From Talpa occidentalis (Eukaryota > Chordata > Mammalia > Eulipotyphla > Talpidae), in contig NW_023601543.1 of NCBI RefSeq assembly GCF_014898055.3, positions 8,860,440 through 8,924,439 of the forward strand: a stretch of DNA of 64,000 nt, in the 5' to 3' direction. Every line of letters starts with the position of its first letter. Within the stretch, counting starts at the first letter, position 1. Below are positions 36,150-47,924 of this stretch, in pieces. Under the pieces are notes generated by a model. That model did not search any database. It was not told where the DNA came from and worked only from the letters and a program-made list of their open reading frames with translations. The position numbers and the translations under genes are program-made.

Positions 36150-37530
36150 TCTCAATAGAATAAAACTAGACATTAATAACAGATGGAAAGCTGGAAAATT
36201 CACAACTATGTCAGTTACAAACAATATCCCTTATGAAGACAGATGGAGAAATTAGAAAATACTAGCAAATTATATTCAACAGCATAGTTTAAGGATTACA
36301 CACCCTGACCAAGTAGGATTTATCCCAGTAATGCAAAGGCGGCTTAAGAAAATAAATCAGTGCAATACATCACATGAATAGAATGAAGTAAAATAATCAC
36401 ATGACCATTTCGATTGATAAAGAAAAGGCATTTGGCAAAATCCAACCTCCTCTCATGTTAAAAGCTATCAGAAAACTAGGAATAGAAGGGGACTTCCCTA
36501 CCAGAATAGACTACATTTATGAAAAACCCATAGATAACATTATAGTCAATAATGGTAAAAACTGAAAGCTTTCCCCCCGAGGTCAGTAACAAGACAAAAA
36601 CACTCAGTCACCACTGCTATTCAACAAAGTACTGAAAGTTCTAGCCAGAGCAATCACCAAGTAAAAGAAATAAAAGGCAATCAAGTTGGAAAGGAAGAAG
36701 TCATACAATTTCTACATTGGTTACAAGTTACTATATATAGGAAATTTCAGAGAATCCACAAGAAAACTACTGGAACTAATAAACTAACTGAACAAGGTTC
36801 AGGATACAGGATCAACTGCAAAAGCAGTTGTGTTTCTGTACACCAGCAACTAACAGTCTGAAAAGGAAATTAAGACAAATTCCATTTACTATAACAACTA
36901 AAAGAATAAAATATCTAGGGATAAATTTAACCAAGGGATGAAAGACTTGAATAATGAGGACTATGAGACATTGCTGAAAGAAAGTTAGACTTAAATAAAT
37001 GAAAAGGCATCTGTGTTCATAGATAGAAAAACTTGATATTGTTAACATGTCATTACTATCCAAAGCGATCTATAGTTTCAATGCAATTTGTGTCAAAATT
37101 CAACAGCCATTTTGCAGGACTGGAAAAGGCAATCCTAAAATTGATACGGAATTACAGGGTCTCTTATATTGACAAAACTATTTTGAGCAAGAACGAAGTA
37201 GAAGTATTCATGCTTCCTGATTTCAAAACTTACTACAAAGTTACAATAACCAAAGCAGTGTGACATTTACATAAGAGTAGACAAATAGACCAACTGAATA
37301 GAACTGAGGGTCCAGAAAAAAGCCCACACATTTATGGCCAATTCATTTTCCTACAAGGAAATTTTCCTACTTGATGGAGAAATCAGTGTCTCTTCAGCAC
37401 ATGGTGCCTGAGCACCTGGAATCAGTTTGGATCCGTAACTCACATCATACCTAAAAATTAAATAAATAAATTAATACAAAACTAAAATTGTAAAACTCAG
37501 AGGAAAACATACTTTTTTAAAGTAAAAGGT
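36150..37530 (+). mobile_element. LINE-1 ORF2 remnant
   Basis: Decayed L1 ORF2. 'cctgaccaagtaggatttatcccagtaatgcaa' encodes the QVGFIPVMQ block, 'gattgataaagaaaaggcatttgg' encodes IDKEKAF, and 'gtactgaaagttctagccagagcaat' encodes VLKVLARA-I. It ends near 'aaactcagaggaaaacatac'. Stops and small indels are scattered, so it is inactive. Both ends are truncated and no duplication was found. Confidence 0.88.
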
Positions 37531-38740
37531 TTTTAAAATTAGTTAAAACAGCACGTTTTAGATATGTTTTACAATACAAATATTATGAAGGAAACTTTCA
37601 CATTAAAAATTAAGTCATTCAAAAGTGATTATATTATTTTAAATGAAGTAACAATATTTCCAAATAATCTTTTTCTCTGAAACAGAAATTACGGATTACC
37701 ACAAATGAGTCTTGTAAGAATAAAAAACCGGTAGCTCATAAAAAAGGCTTTTATATTTCACATTTAGAATGACTTCAAATGGAAGAACTCTTACTGACAA
37801 TTTATTTTCTATTTAGAAATTGTTCTTTTGTTGTAACCTTTCTGAGGTGACTAATGCTAAATCCTGAGGTAATTATTTATCTTTATCATGGTAATCTTTA
37901 TAGAACACAGACAGATTCATCCAAATTTCTCCTGCCTATCACCAGAGCTTGTTTTTCCAATGTTAGCAATCGAGGCCTCAAAACAACAGCATATTTGTAG
38001 TTAATAAAGTCCCTGATGGTAAATATTTGGCTGCATGAGACACAGCTGGCCCCTATGTTCAGGATCTCACAGAGCCATTCCCAACATGATGGTTGGGCTG
38101 TTTTTCGTTCTGGAGGTCAGGGTGCACTTCTGAACTCGTGATTGTCATTAGAATTCGATTGTTTGTGGCTATAGGACAAAAGTCTCCAAATATTTTTTTT
38201 TGCTTGCTTGCTGCCTGCTGGGGACCCTGCTCAGATTCTGCAGATGCTCGGTGTCCCTTGTACTGTGGCTCTCTCCCAGACTTTCTGCAAGGGCAGCTGA
38301 CCAGCTTCCTCCTCCCAACCCCAAAGGTAACTTTCACTTTTCATGTTTTCAACCTGATTAAGGCCAGGGCTTTTCACTTAATCGCCCATTTGATTAACTT
38401 AAAATCCAGTGATCTGGGACTTAAATGACAACTTGAAAATATCTTTAACTTGGCCATCTTTCTTTGACTCTAGGTGCATTGTAAGTTGCACCCATATTTT
38501 GAGGGGATTCTATGAGGGCTTAACCATCAGGGGCCATCCTAGCCTCTTCCACCAAAACAGGGAACTGTCCCCCATCATTGGTAATGTGTGGGGAGAATAA
38601 GTCTTAACAATGAAAAACCCACATAGCTGAGGCAAACCGATGAAATGAACAAGTGATATCTTTGAGCTTCCTATGGCGCATGAGCATTAGAGACCTCCAG
38701 GTAAACAGAAGCATTAGGACAAGTATGTGTATGTGTAAAT
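37531..38740. other. AT-rich unique non-coding sequence
   Basis: No gene or confident repeat was recognised. Confidence 0.4.
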
Positions 38741-38744
38741 ACAT

Positions 38745-39215
38745 GTTTATGTAAGGAATTGGCTCATGCAATTATGAAGGCTGGCAAGTGAGAGCCACCA
38801 GGCTGCATACCCAGGAGTGCGAATACTTTAGTTCCAGTCCAAATTGTAAGACCTGAGAAGCAGGAGAACTGATAGTGTCGTTCCAGTCGAAAGGCCAGCA
38901 GGCTGGAATTTCAAGGAGAGCTGATGTTCATGCTTTGAATTTGATGGCAGGAAAGAAACCATTGAACTCATTCAAAGGCCATCAGGCAGAAGGATTTCCC
39001 CCTTATTTTGTGGAAGGTCAGCCTCTCTGTTCCATTCAGATCTTCAACTGATTATGTGGGACCCACTGACTTTGGGAGGACTGATCTGCTTTACTCAGTC
39101 TACCTAGTCAAATGGCAATCTCACCCAAAACACCCACACGAAATACATAAGGTTTGACTAAATATCTGAGTACCCCATGGCCCAATGAAGTTAGCTCATA
39201 AATGTAACCATTTCA
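38745..39215 (+). mobile_element. Ancient LTR/LINE-type repeat, family unsure
   Basis: 'ggaattggctcatgcaattatgaaggctggcaag', 'ggccagcaggctgga', 'gagctgatgttcatg', 'cttcaactgattatgtgggacccac', 'atctgctttactcagtctacc' and 'ggtttgactaaatatctgagtacc' follow a common old mammalian repeat in order. I recognise it but cannot name the subfamily. Confidence 0.6.
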
Positions 39216-41785
39216 GTACTCTTCAATCCCATACACGCGTCATTCCTTGAGAAGAGGGATACCCCAATTTTCTTGACAACAGTCCTCTTCCAGTTCCTGC
39301 ATGACTCGTGAACCCGAGTCACAGATGAGGGGCTTCCTGGGACTTATCTCGCCGTCCATTGCTGGAGCAAGTTAGGCTGTGTCCCTCCAGAGAGCACCTG
39401 GGAGAAGAGAGCACGCTAGGAGCAGAGAGGCAAAGATGAAGCCAGGGGCAGAGGCAAGAGACCTTTCTTCCCCCTTCCACTGCCTCTTCTAATGGCCCTT
39501 GCTATTTTCTCCATTCATCGCCCCCGCCCACAGTGTGTATATCAGAATGAAAACTGTTTCTATGCACCGGAAGTGTAGTTAGAGACGCCCCGGATTCCTT
39601 ACAGAACAAATGGAAGTATAAAGAAATTCTCTGCAGACAGAGGCTGGCAATCCAAGGGGGAGCATGTGGGGCAGCCCATGGTCACCGCCGCCGCCTCCAC
39701 CTGTGCACAGTCCACCCTGCTCTCAGCCCATAACATTTTTTTTGTCAGTGTTGCCACGTGTTGACCTCAGGATCTTTTTGCCAAGTAAGGGTTGACTCTT
39801 GGCGATTGTCTCAAGCCTCGGGGAATGTCTCACATACATTAAACTGGTCTTGGCGCAGTTGCCAGTTAGATAAGTGTTACACAGACATTGGGAAAGGAAG
39901 GAGGCAAGAAATGCCCTCTAGGTAATGCTCAAAACTCTTCCTGCTTGTGATTTTTCTGCATTTCATCGGAACTCCGAAGTTATCTCTTCCACCACTCAGC
40001 AACAAAATGCCTAATGGGTCAGGAGAGAATTGATGTGGAACATTTTGACCTGGCTTTCTTGTGTGCAATTTTGACCTCCACTTAACTCTCCATTAAGGAG
40101 AAAGTGGAGGATCATCATTAGTCTGAGAACTGGAAAAATATTCCACTCCCCCAGCTGAAATTGTTCAAGCTTATGAAGAGGGCCATATTTCAATTTCTTG
40201 GTGGTGCCAACAGGTTTATGGGTATGAGTCTAATTAATGCAAATATTGGAGGCATGTCAGAGAAAATATCTGGAAAGGGCATGAGAAAAGACAGGACATC
40301 AGTTTGGGGGAGACTGTGCTCCCAGTGTGGCCCCTGCTCAGTCTAAGCCACATGGAATGAGTCCATGGCCGCATTTCCCCCTTGCATTAGTGTTTCTGTC
40401 CCCAGGGATGACCTGCACCTCCCCATCCACCCCCTTTCTTTGTACTTTGAAATAGGACTTTTGACTGAGGTTCCTAGGGGATGATGAGAACATCGTTATT
40501 AGGCGATGATTTCCATAGCAGAAGGGTTTTTTGTTATCACGCAGCCTGCTCCCTCCCTCTGTGGATAGAAGCAGCCACTGGTTCCTATCTCTCCTCCTTT
40601 CTCTTTTGCCTCATTTTTCTCCCTCCCATTTTTCCTGGCCTAGGAGTGCAAGTCTCCTGGAGTGGATCCTGGCCATCGAAAGCCATGGTAGCTGCCATGA
40701 GCCAGACTGGCTGTCAGAACTTGACATTTTGTAGAGATTTTAGGGCCTGTCCGGTACGCCGGAAGCAAAACAAATTAAAATAAACCAAAAGAGAAATTTG
40801 TGTGAACAGAAAAATACCACCTTTATCCATGATAAAGCTAATGCTGGCCAATGACGCTTCTTCTGTGAAGAGGTGGACATTCTAATAATGAAGCCCATTG
40901 TTAGATGTCAGTGCAGTCTTAGGCAGCTCTGGGCCACAACAGACTCCTGTCTTTCTCTTCCGCCCCTCACCTGCAAAGCTTAAAGCCTAGTGGAGCAGAG
41001 CAGGATGCATGTTTTTTGTGGAAAGCTGTCTCCCAAGGAATGGCCCAGGCTAGGCCTGCTGGCTTCTCTTTTCAATCCTCACCAGTCCCCCTTGCAGAAA
41101 AGAGTGAAAGGCAATGCAGAGAAGCCTGCAGTCTTCCTCTAGGGAACTCATACCGAAGATAATATCACCCCCATCTCTCCAGACTCCAGGCTCTGGACTC
41201 AACAATGACAAGAGTCTACGGATGTCTGGTCAACCGCTGCTGAGGCAACGTGGATGGTATGCCTTGCGCTGTGGACGGTGGACGCCTGGGATGGACTAGG
41301 AGGTCAGGCACCTTCATGCTCAGCTTATTTTCCCACCATACCTCTCCCCTGCTGGGAGGGTTCGATTTGTTTGGTGGAATCTTCGACATAATGGCAAAAG
41401 GAAGCTAGATTTATGGAAGAAAAACAAGAATAGTGTAAAGGCTCAAGAGAATCGATTTCTAAGGAAGGTTTTGCAAATTGCCCGTCATCATCTCCATCAC
41501 TGTCATTCATACTCTCCTGAGTGCTCATGTTTGCCCGGCATCTCCTTGATCATCTGCTGTATGGGCTCATTTAGTATAATGAGATGCTGCAGGGAAGAGC
41601 TAAGCGTGAGGCGATGTTTCTCCTCCTATGTCCAAGGAATAGAATTAGTTAATCCAATAGGAATTATTTTCCCTGTGCGAAGTGTATATTCCATGGAATT
41701 ACCATTATTAATGCATGTCTATATTAAAGCATCGTTGCCTGCTGTTAGACGTAAATTCTTTTTCCGTATTCCTAGAGCGTGTGCC
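39216..41785. other. Unique non-coding sequence
   Basis: No gene was recognised. The 167-codon frame at 41471-41974 (plus) runs into recognisable L2 sequence at its right end, so it is not a gene. Confidence 0.45.
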
Positions 41786-41789
41786 CAGA

Positions 41790-42450
41790 ATCTAATCTCT
41801 TCTTCCCAGCTATACCACTACCTACTAACTATCATCTCTTACCTGGGTTATAGCATTAACCTCCTAATTAGTCTCTCTGCTTCTATCCTTTCCCTCCATG
41901 TAGGAAGAGTGAGCTTTTGGACACATCACCAGATCACATTGCTCTTCTGCTTGAAACCATGCAGAGCTCGCTAGTGCTCAGAATTAAGGCCAGCCTGAGG
42001 CAGCCATGCACAGACTTCCTGGTGCTTTTTCCACTTCCCCTCCAAAACAGCAAATATACTCCTACCTCAGGGTCTTTGCATTTCTAATCCCTCTGTTGGG
42101 AATAGTTGCCTAGATATCTCCATGGCTCGCTCACTCCTACACTTCCTCCACTCCAATGACACCTTCTCAGGGAGCCGAACTCATAAGAGCTCTTTCCTCA
42201 CTTTCCTGGTTCTAGCAGCAATTTAGCAGTTCCCCTCTCATCAGTGACTCAGAGACCCTGGGAGAATTCATCTTCTCTATTTGTTTACTCTCTGTCTTCC
42301 CCCTGCCCAAGATGGTTAAATTCCATGAGGGCCAGTATTTTTTCTCTACTGATTTTTCCATCTGTTGTATACTGTAGACACTTTATAGCGCCTGGCAGAG
42401 AGTTGGTTCCCAGTGTTTGTTGAAAGAATGTGGAAAGGTGGTATTGTCAG
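41790..42450 (+). mobile_element. L2 LINE 3' region
   Basis: A long, recognisable L2 stretch: 'cctaattagtctctctgcttc', 'atgcagagctcgctagtgctcag', 'acctcagggtctttgcatttc', 'caatgacaccttctcagggag', 'gttaaattccatgagggcc' and the terminal 'cgcctggcagagagttggttc..tgtttgttgaaagaatg'. Confidence 0.85.
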
Positions 42451-42616
42451 AGGCGATTAAAAAATTGGCCAAAGGAAGCATCTTTGTACATATTATTTTC
42501 TCAGGTTGAAGATGGTGCAGATATGCCAATTTCACTTATCCAATCTGATACTAGCATATCTGTAGAAGGTTTATAGGCTTAAGAACCTACTTAGGTTTTC
42601 AGCATTAAGGGTTGGA

Positions 42617-43190
42617 TGTCGTATTAGTTTTCTTATGCTGCCATAACAAAAATTTAGTGGCTGAAGTGATATGTGTTTACTATCTTATAGTTCTATTGTG
42701 CAGAAGTCAGGCATCCTGTTACTGCTGGGACAATACGGCCGTATTCCTCTCTGAGACTACCGGGGATCATATCCCTTGATCATTTTGACTATAATCATAT
42801 TTTTGACTGTAATTCAGTTCCTGGTAGGTCAGAGATCCCTGGCTTCTTGATAGTTGTAGAGTGTCACTTCCTACTGTGAGAGGCTGCATGTATCCACATG
42901 ACCTCCTTTCTTCATGTTCAAAGGCAGCCGCAGCAGGTTGAGTCCTCACACACTTTTAATCTGCCTTGCCTCGTCTTTCCAACTCTCTGGCCCACATTTT
43001 TACCTCCCTCTTTTGATTTTAAGAGCTCATGTGATTACACTGAACCTACCTGGATAATCTAGGCTAATCTCCATCTAACAGTCAACTGATTAGCAATCTT
43101 AATAACACCTGTGACCTTAAGGTAACCTATGGATGAGTTCCAGTGATTAGGATGTGGGCATCTTTGGGCATAATTCTGCCTGCTATACAG
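42617..43190 (+). mobile_element. Old LTR-like repeat
   Basis: It begins 'tgtcgtattagttttcttatgctgccataac', continues 'aatttagtggctgaagtg' and 'cttatagttctattgtgcagaagtc', then 'gtgattacactgaacctacc' and 'ggataatctaggctaatctccatc'. It closes with 'ggcatctttgggcataattctgcctgctataca'. TG...CA ends and this order fit a common old mammalian LTR-type repeat, probably MaLR class. The subfamily is not certain. Confidence 0.65.
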
Positions 43191-43194
43191 ATTC

Positions 43195-43440
43195 AAACAT
43201 ATATGGTATAGTGAGTTAGAATTTAAGCTCTGAAAGTGTGAAGACCTGGTTTTGAATCCCAGCTCTGCATCTTGATAGCTGGATTTCTCTGGACCTGTTC
43301 CTTAACCACTTTGACATTCAGTTTCCTTTGTTTCAAATGGGGACAATAATGACACTTGCTTCATGGGGCTGTTGTGAATATTGGAAATGATATGTGAAAG
43401 CATGTTGTGTGCACCAGGCACTGTATTTTATCCCTTTTCC
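43195..43440 (+). mobile_element. MIR SINE
   Basis: A near-complete forward MIR: 'gaagacctggttttgaatcccagctctgc', 'ctggacctgttccttaacc', 'cagtttcctttgtttcaaatggggacaataatg', then 'gctgttgtgaatattgg' and 'caccaggcactg'. Confidence 0.88.
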
Positions 43441-44195
43441 AAAATAGAATGTGAGTATTCCTTGTTGAATGTTCTCAACATGAGCACTCAAGCCAGCATA
43501 GAAAGTTCACCTCAGAAGACCTTACCTTTGATAGGGTAAAGGACATCCGGTGCTCTTTTGCTGAAACCTCACTTAACCAGCTGGGTTTGTAGGGAATGAG
43601 GAGGAAGTTTAATCTAAGTGTTTATGATTCATTTATACCTAAATCATTAAATGCTATTTTGGGGACATTTGATGGCTCGAGGCTTTTAAAATAATCGTAG
43701 TTTTTTTTTTTTCTTAAACTGAAATGCTGCCAAGAGTAAACAAATTGAAATACTGTTTGCTATGCCATTCTTCTCCAGCACACATAGAGCGGCTTGTAAC
43801 CTGGCTCAATGTATGCTTCCACCTGCAGCCCCTGCAAGGCAGCCCTCCCATGACAAATACCAGCTCTCTTTACTGAATGGGGACTTCAAAACCACAGCCA
43901 GCATGAATGCAACGAAGTGCAAAGAAAAACACTCATTTAATTAGAATGTTTCTTTTTTAGAATTATTTTCTGAATTTCAGCTATTGTAACTGGGAATTTT
44001 GTTCTAATTCATTCCATGAGCTAAAAATGTGCCTGTTTTAACTATTTATGCAGGAAGATTTCTTCCACAGCACATAGGGGGGAACCGCATTTCTTGGAGG
44101 TGTTGACCATTTGAGCTTGCAAATTGTTGGATATATGTTGTGGCCAAATTGAACTAACTGCCTTTTGATGAGCTCCACGGCAGCCTGTAACTAAA
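43441..44195. other. Unique non-coding sequence
   Basis: No gene was recognised. A 12-bp T run lies at about 43701-43712. Confidence 0.4.
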
Positions 44196-44212
44196 TAGGG
44201 AGAGAAGGATTT

Positions 44213-44493
44213 ATTTGTTTTTTTTTTTTTTTTAAGATTTACTTATTTATGCATTCAAGAACTGGGGTACAGCCCAGAGGTGTGGCGGGGTGAGAGGATT
44301 CACCAGAGACAGAGTGGGGAACAGAACAGGCAGATCGACTGAAATACACTGCCGAGGGGAGCAGCGGGCGAGTCAGGAGAGGTCAGCTGTGCCCTGTGGG
44401 TAGCTCCCTGGCCGAGGATTGAACTCACGCTGCAGTGGCTGCAGATAGCTTCATAGGTTGTGTCTTAACCCCTTGCACCACCAATGAGGCCCA
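44213..44493 (-). mobile_element. tRNA-derived SINE with target duplication
   Basis: Minus-strand copy with a T-run tail, 'aagatttacttatttatgcattcaag' and a head ending 'ccttgcaccaccaatgaggcc'. It is flanked by closely similar 'gggagagaaggattta' (about 44197-44212) and 'ggggagaaggattta' (about 44495-44509). Confidence 0.92.
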
Positions 44494-44509
44494 AGGGGAG
44501 AAGGATTTA

Positions 44510-45550
44510 ACCAGTGCGTATTTTAAATGAAACGAAAGGATTCATGTCTTGACCCACTATAAAAGCCTTTGTCCACCCCTTGTCCTTTGCCTTCTTCCTC
44601 CTTTTCCTAACTACTTCTAGAGTCACCAACACAGCCAGGTTGTGTGGAATGCCAGATTGCACAAAACCACAGTATCATGTGCATACTTCAGAGTTTTGGA
44701 GGCACGGATTTTATAGATCAGCCCATAAATGGGCATTTGCTTTAGGGTTCCTGCTAATTCCATTCATGTATGTGAATGGATTTTCTTCAGTGTCTCTGTG
44801 GGTGGAAGGTGGCACCAGTAGGTGATAGAAGCAGTTGTGATCACCGGACACTAGCAGGAAGGGGAAATAAGACATCTCTGCTTCAAAATAAAGGTAGTAT
44901 TTACTGACTAATAAAGTAAAGTGAGTTTGCAATTATATACCTTTGGGGGCAGGTTATGGAGAGGTGGATGGGAGTTTGGTGGTGCTGAGTATCTCCCAAT
45001 CCTGTAAGTTGGAAGCAGCATTACAATGTAAGTTTCCAGTCACTGTCACTAGGACCAAAGAATCCCTGGCTGTCAACAATGCTCAGATGGTGGGGTTTCC
45101 TGAGCATTCATATTATCCCAGGAGACTTGGGGTAACCAGGAGATTTGGATCAGGTAGTGATCCAAAATAAAACATGAAATAAAAATATGAAAGGGGCAGC
45201 TATAGCATGTATGGAGGACTCCGTATGCTGTGTGAAGACGTATGGTGTCGATCAGCACATTTTCTAGGAAGACACGGGTGTTGTGTGTGTTTGAGAATGA
45301 GCTCTATAGCATGTTGGCAAGGAAACCTTACTCATCTGAGATTCAGTGCTCTGCAATTGGAACAGATTAATAGCGGAAAGAGACTTTCAATAGCAATGTA
45401 GCCTGTGATGGTGCTCCCAGAAAGGTCTTAAGATCAAAGGCTAAGAAGGTTTCAGGGAAGACAGTTTCTGTGAGTACCTATGACATCATTTTGCAGCCTA
45501 ACTGGCGCTCATGTATTACTAGTTATTAAAAGGAAAGGCATGTCTCTAGC
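44510..45550. other. Unique non-coding sequence
   Basis: No gene or confident repeat was recognised. Confidence 0.4.
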
Positions 45551-45555
45551 TTTAC

Positions 45556-45604
45556 ATACACACGTACATGCACATGCACACACACACACACGCACACACA
45601 CACA
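45556..45604. repeat. (CA)n microsatellite, interrupted
   Basis: An imperfect CA array with TG, CG and TG interruptions. The longest pure block is about 14 bp at 45577-45591. Confidence 0.9.
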
Positions 45605-46129
45605 TAGAGTTGCCAGGAAAAGCATACATTGGTCAGTGCATCTGCCCCCCACTCACTTCAGCGTGCAATGTCTGAAGAAGAAAGCCACTTATTGAATGAT
45701 GCCAGTGACCTTCATTATGCATGATGGAAGAGGCAAAATTTGGTGCAGAAGCAATGCCTGGGATCAATCTCTAAGTAATCTTTAAAAGCTGCCTAGATGT
45801 TTCAGTCCCCAGAACACTGTGGCCAGAAGCACTTTGCATTAAAACAAAATGAGTGAGACCAAAAATAATTTTTCAATGAAGCCAGTAGCCATTAAACATT
45901 TTCAAGAAATTATAGATGGCATTCTGGAAGAAATACCATTTGTCAGTCAATTAATTACTCTGTGAAGAGTACAGCCATCTCTCCTGGGTCAATACCTCCA
46001 CTTTGATTAGAAAACCAAAAGGAATGTGGTGTGAAGCCTTGTCTGGACAGCAAGCATGTAGGTGGTTGACCTTTTTCCCTGGGAAAGACCCTTTCACGTT
46101 AACTTCGGATCAGCCCCAGTTGATTCTGA

Positions 46130-46290
46130 GGGACTTAATACACCTACTATAGGACAGGTATTGTGCTGGATGCTTCTGCCCACATTATCTCTCTTAATTC
46201 TTCAAACAGCCCTGTTGGGAGATGAATATCGTGATTCATTTCCATCATCTGTACGAGGTAGGAAATGAACCTGCAGCAGGCCATGCACTA
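46130..46290 (-). mobile_element. MIR SINE fragment
   Basis: Reverse MIR: 'attgtgctggatgcttctgcccacattatctctcttaattcttcaaacagccctg' followed by 'gggagatgaatatcgtgattcatttcc'. Its last 20 bp are duplicated 48 bp downstream. Confidence 0.7.
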
Positions 46291-46429
46291 GGTGGTAGAG
46301 GGCTCTAGAGAAAAGAACCTGCACCAGGCCATGCAGTGCTCTTTCTCTATGCTCTGGCTGGTCTCCACCAACATGTTATTTAACCGCTACCCAGATCGTT
46401 GTTTGGCCTCAGGGGAGGAGGGAAGGAAC

Positions 46430-46720
46430 CCTGCTGAGTACTGACTGATTGTGTGCCGGCTATTGCTCTGGGTGTCTCTCAAACTTCAGTGCACATAGTA
46501 GGCAGCTCAGAACCTTGTGAAAACACGGATTCTGATTCTGTTGGGCTGGGCTGAGAGTCTTCCTAACAAGCTCCCAGGTCTAGAGCCCTCGCTTTAAAAG
46601 AGTCATTCTTCTGTGTTATGAGTGAGGAGACTAAACGTCAAGTAGGATACATCATTTGTCCAAGGGCATGAATGATCACTTATGGTCCCTGAGTTGGGAT
46701 TGGAAATAAGGACACATTGA
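46430..46720 (-). mobile_element. MIR fragment interrupted by hAT element
   Basis: The left part 'gtgtgccggctattgctctggg' (about 46452-46473) and the right part 'gaggagactaaacgtcaagtaggatac..ttgtccaaggg' (about 46625-46668) read as one reverse MIR. The stretch between them is MER5-like. Confidence 0.55.
46480..46608. mobile_element. MER5-like hAT insertion
   Basis: 'ctctcaaacttcagtgcac', 'cagaaccttgtgaaaacacggattctgattctg' and 'gctgagagtcttcctaacaagctcccagg' match a MER5-type element in order. It appears nested inside a MIR. Confidence 0.7.
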
Positions 46721-46924
46721 TTACATGGCTTTTGCCAGCGCCTCCCCCACCCCACCACTGCAGTTGTTAAGGCTTTTGAAAATTTCTCTGGGAGAGATCT
46801 ATTTGTATTCCATAATTAAGAGACCAAACATTTGAAAGTCCTAGTTTCTTCTAGGGCTCTACCTTGTTTGCTCTGGAAAACACTTCGCATTTATGGCTTT
46901 AATTTTTCTCTGGCTCCTTTAATT

Positions 46925-47080
46925 GCTTCACCTTTCTCGTTGCACCTTAGAATCATCTGGGGAATTACCTCTGCCCTTACCCCATTCTTAGACCAATCAC
47001 ACAGGAATCTCCAGGTGTACACATTTTATAAAAGCTCCTCAGGTGATTTTGATTTTGAAGCTAGGGTGGAGAATCCCAGA
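46925..47080. mobile_element. MER5-like hAT fragment
   Basis: 'gttgcaccttagaatcatctggggaatt', 'cacaggaatctccaggtg' and 'cctcaggtgattttgatt' are MER5-type phrases in order. The ends are not preserved. Confidence 0.6.
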
Positions 47081-47156
47081 TTACAGGATTCAAGCATGCA
47101 GTTTCTGGAAAATGTAGTCCAACCGCCCTATTTTGTAAATGTTTTTTAAAAAGCAA

Positions 47157-47735
47157 TCAACAACAAGGCTTCCAGTAAGTCCCAGATACCATTTTGTTTT
47201 GTGACCTTGAGCTTGAACTGTAGTATTTTGAGGTTGCAGCATACGGAAAGGTTTGAAATGATCTGTGCGGACCTGGAGTGTGAGGAATCTGTGTGGGTAG
47301 CTGATGAGGAGCAGCCAGGGTGGAGCGAAGGACCACAGGGACTAGCTTCAGGGCAGAGACACTCGTGCTCACTAGCTCAAAACATTGACCTTGCGGGGTG
47401 TTTATAAGACTAGCTCTTGGTTTGACTCGACTTAACAAAACTGGCCAGAGAGGAGATAGAGATGATGAGCAAGGAGAGCGCGGGGCAGCGTGGATTCATG
47501 CCAAGGGAGAGCGATGGACAAGCCTCTATGGTCTTGCGGGCTGGAGGAGCAGGGCTGCTGTGTAGCGTGTGACACGTGCTTTTGTACAATTCTACACAGT
47601 GCAGAGCACCACCTCCCAAGAGGCTGTGGCACCCTGGCGAGGAAGGGAAATAGTGTGATCACCAGGGGCCAGAGGCTGCCCTCAAGCGGGTAAGAAGACT
47701 TCAGTAAGGAACACGAAGAACATGTTCCCCTCGCT
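47157..47735. other. GC-rich unique non-coding sequence
   Basis: Overlapping open frames on both strands (for example minus 47432-47842, 136 codons, and plus 47490-47693) reflect local base composition. None has a recognisable domain. Confidence 0.4.
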
Positions 47736-47744
47736 CCTTCTCCA

Positions 47745-47920
47745 CCCTGGCTGTGCCGTTGAGTCACATGGAGAGCCTGGAAACCTACCAGGGTGCTGGC
47801 CTCAGCCTGGAGATCCCGCTTTAATGGCCCGCTGTGGCGCATGGCTATTTTAGTTTTTTAAAGTTCCCCAACTGGTGCTAATGCTCAGCCACAGCTGAGA
47901 ACCACTAGTTTAGATGGTGT
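47745..47920. mobile_element. MER5-like hAT fragment
   Basis: 'ccctggctgtgccgttgagtcacatggagagcctgg', 'cctcagcctggagatcc' and the end 'agctgagaaccactag' match a MER5-type element. The right terminal repeat is recognisable. Confidence 0.65.
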
Positions 47921-47924
47921 TTGC

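Noticed and set aside
41471..41974. 167-codon plus frame
   Set aside because: Its right part is recognisable L2 3' sequence, and the left part has no protein features.
47676..47692. Third CTCF-like site (gccctcaagcgggtaag)
   Set aside because: Lacks the AGGGGGC core, so the match is too weak.
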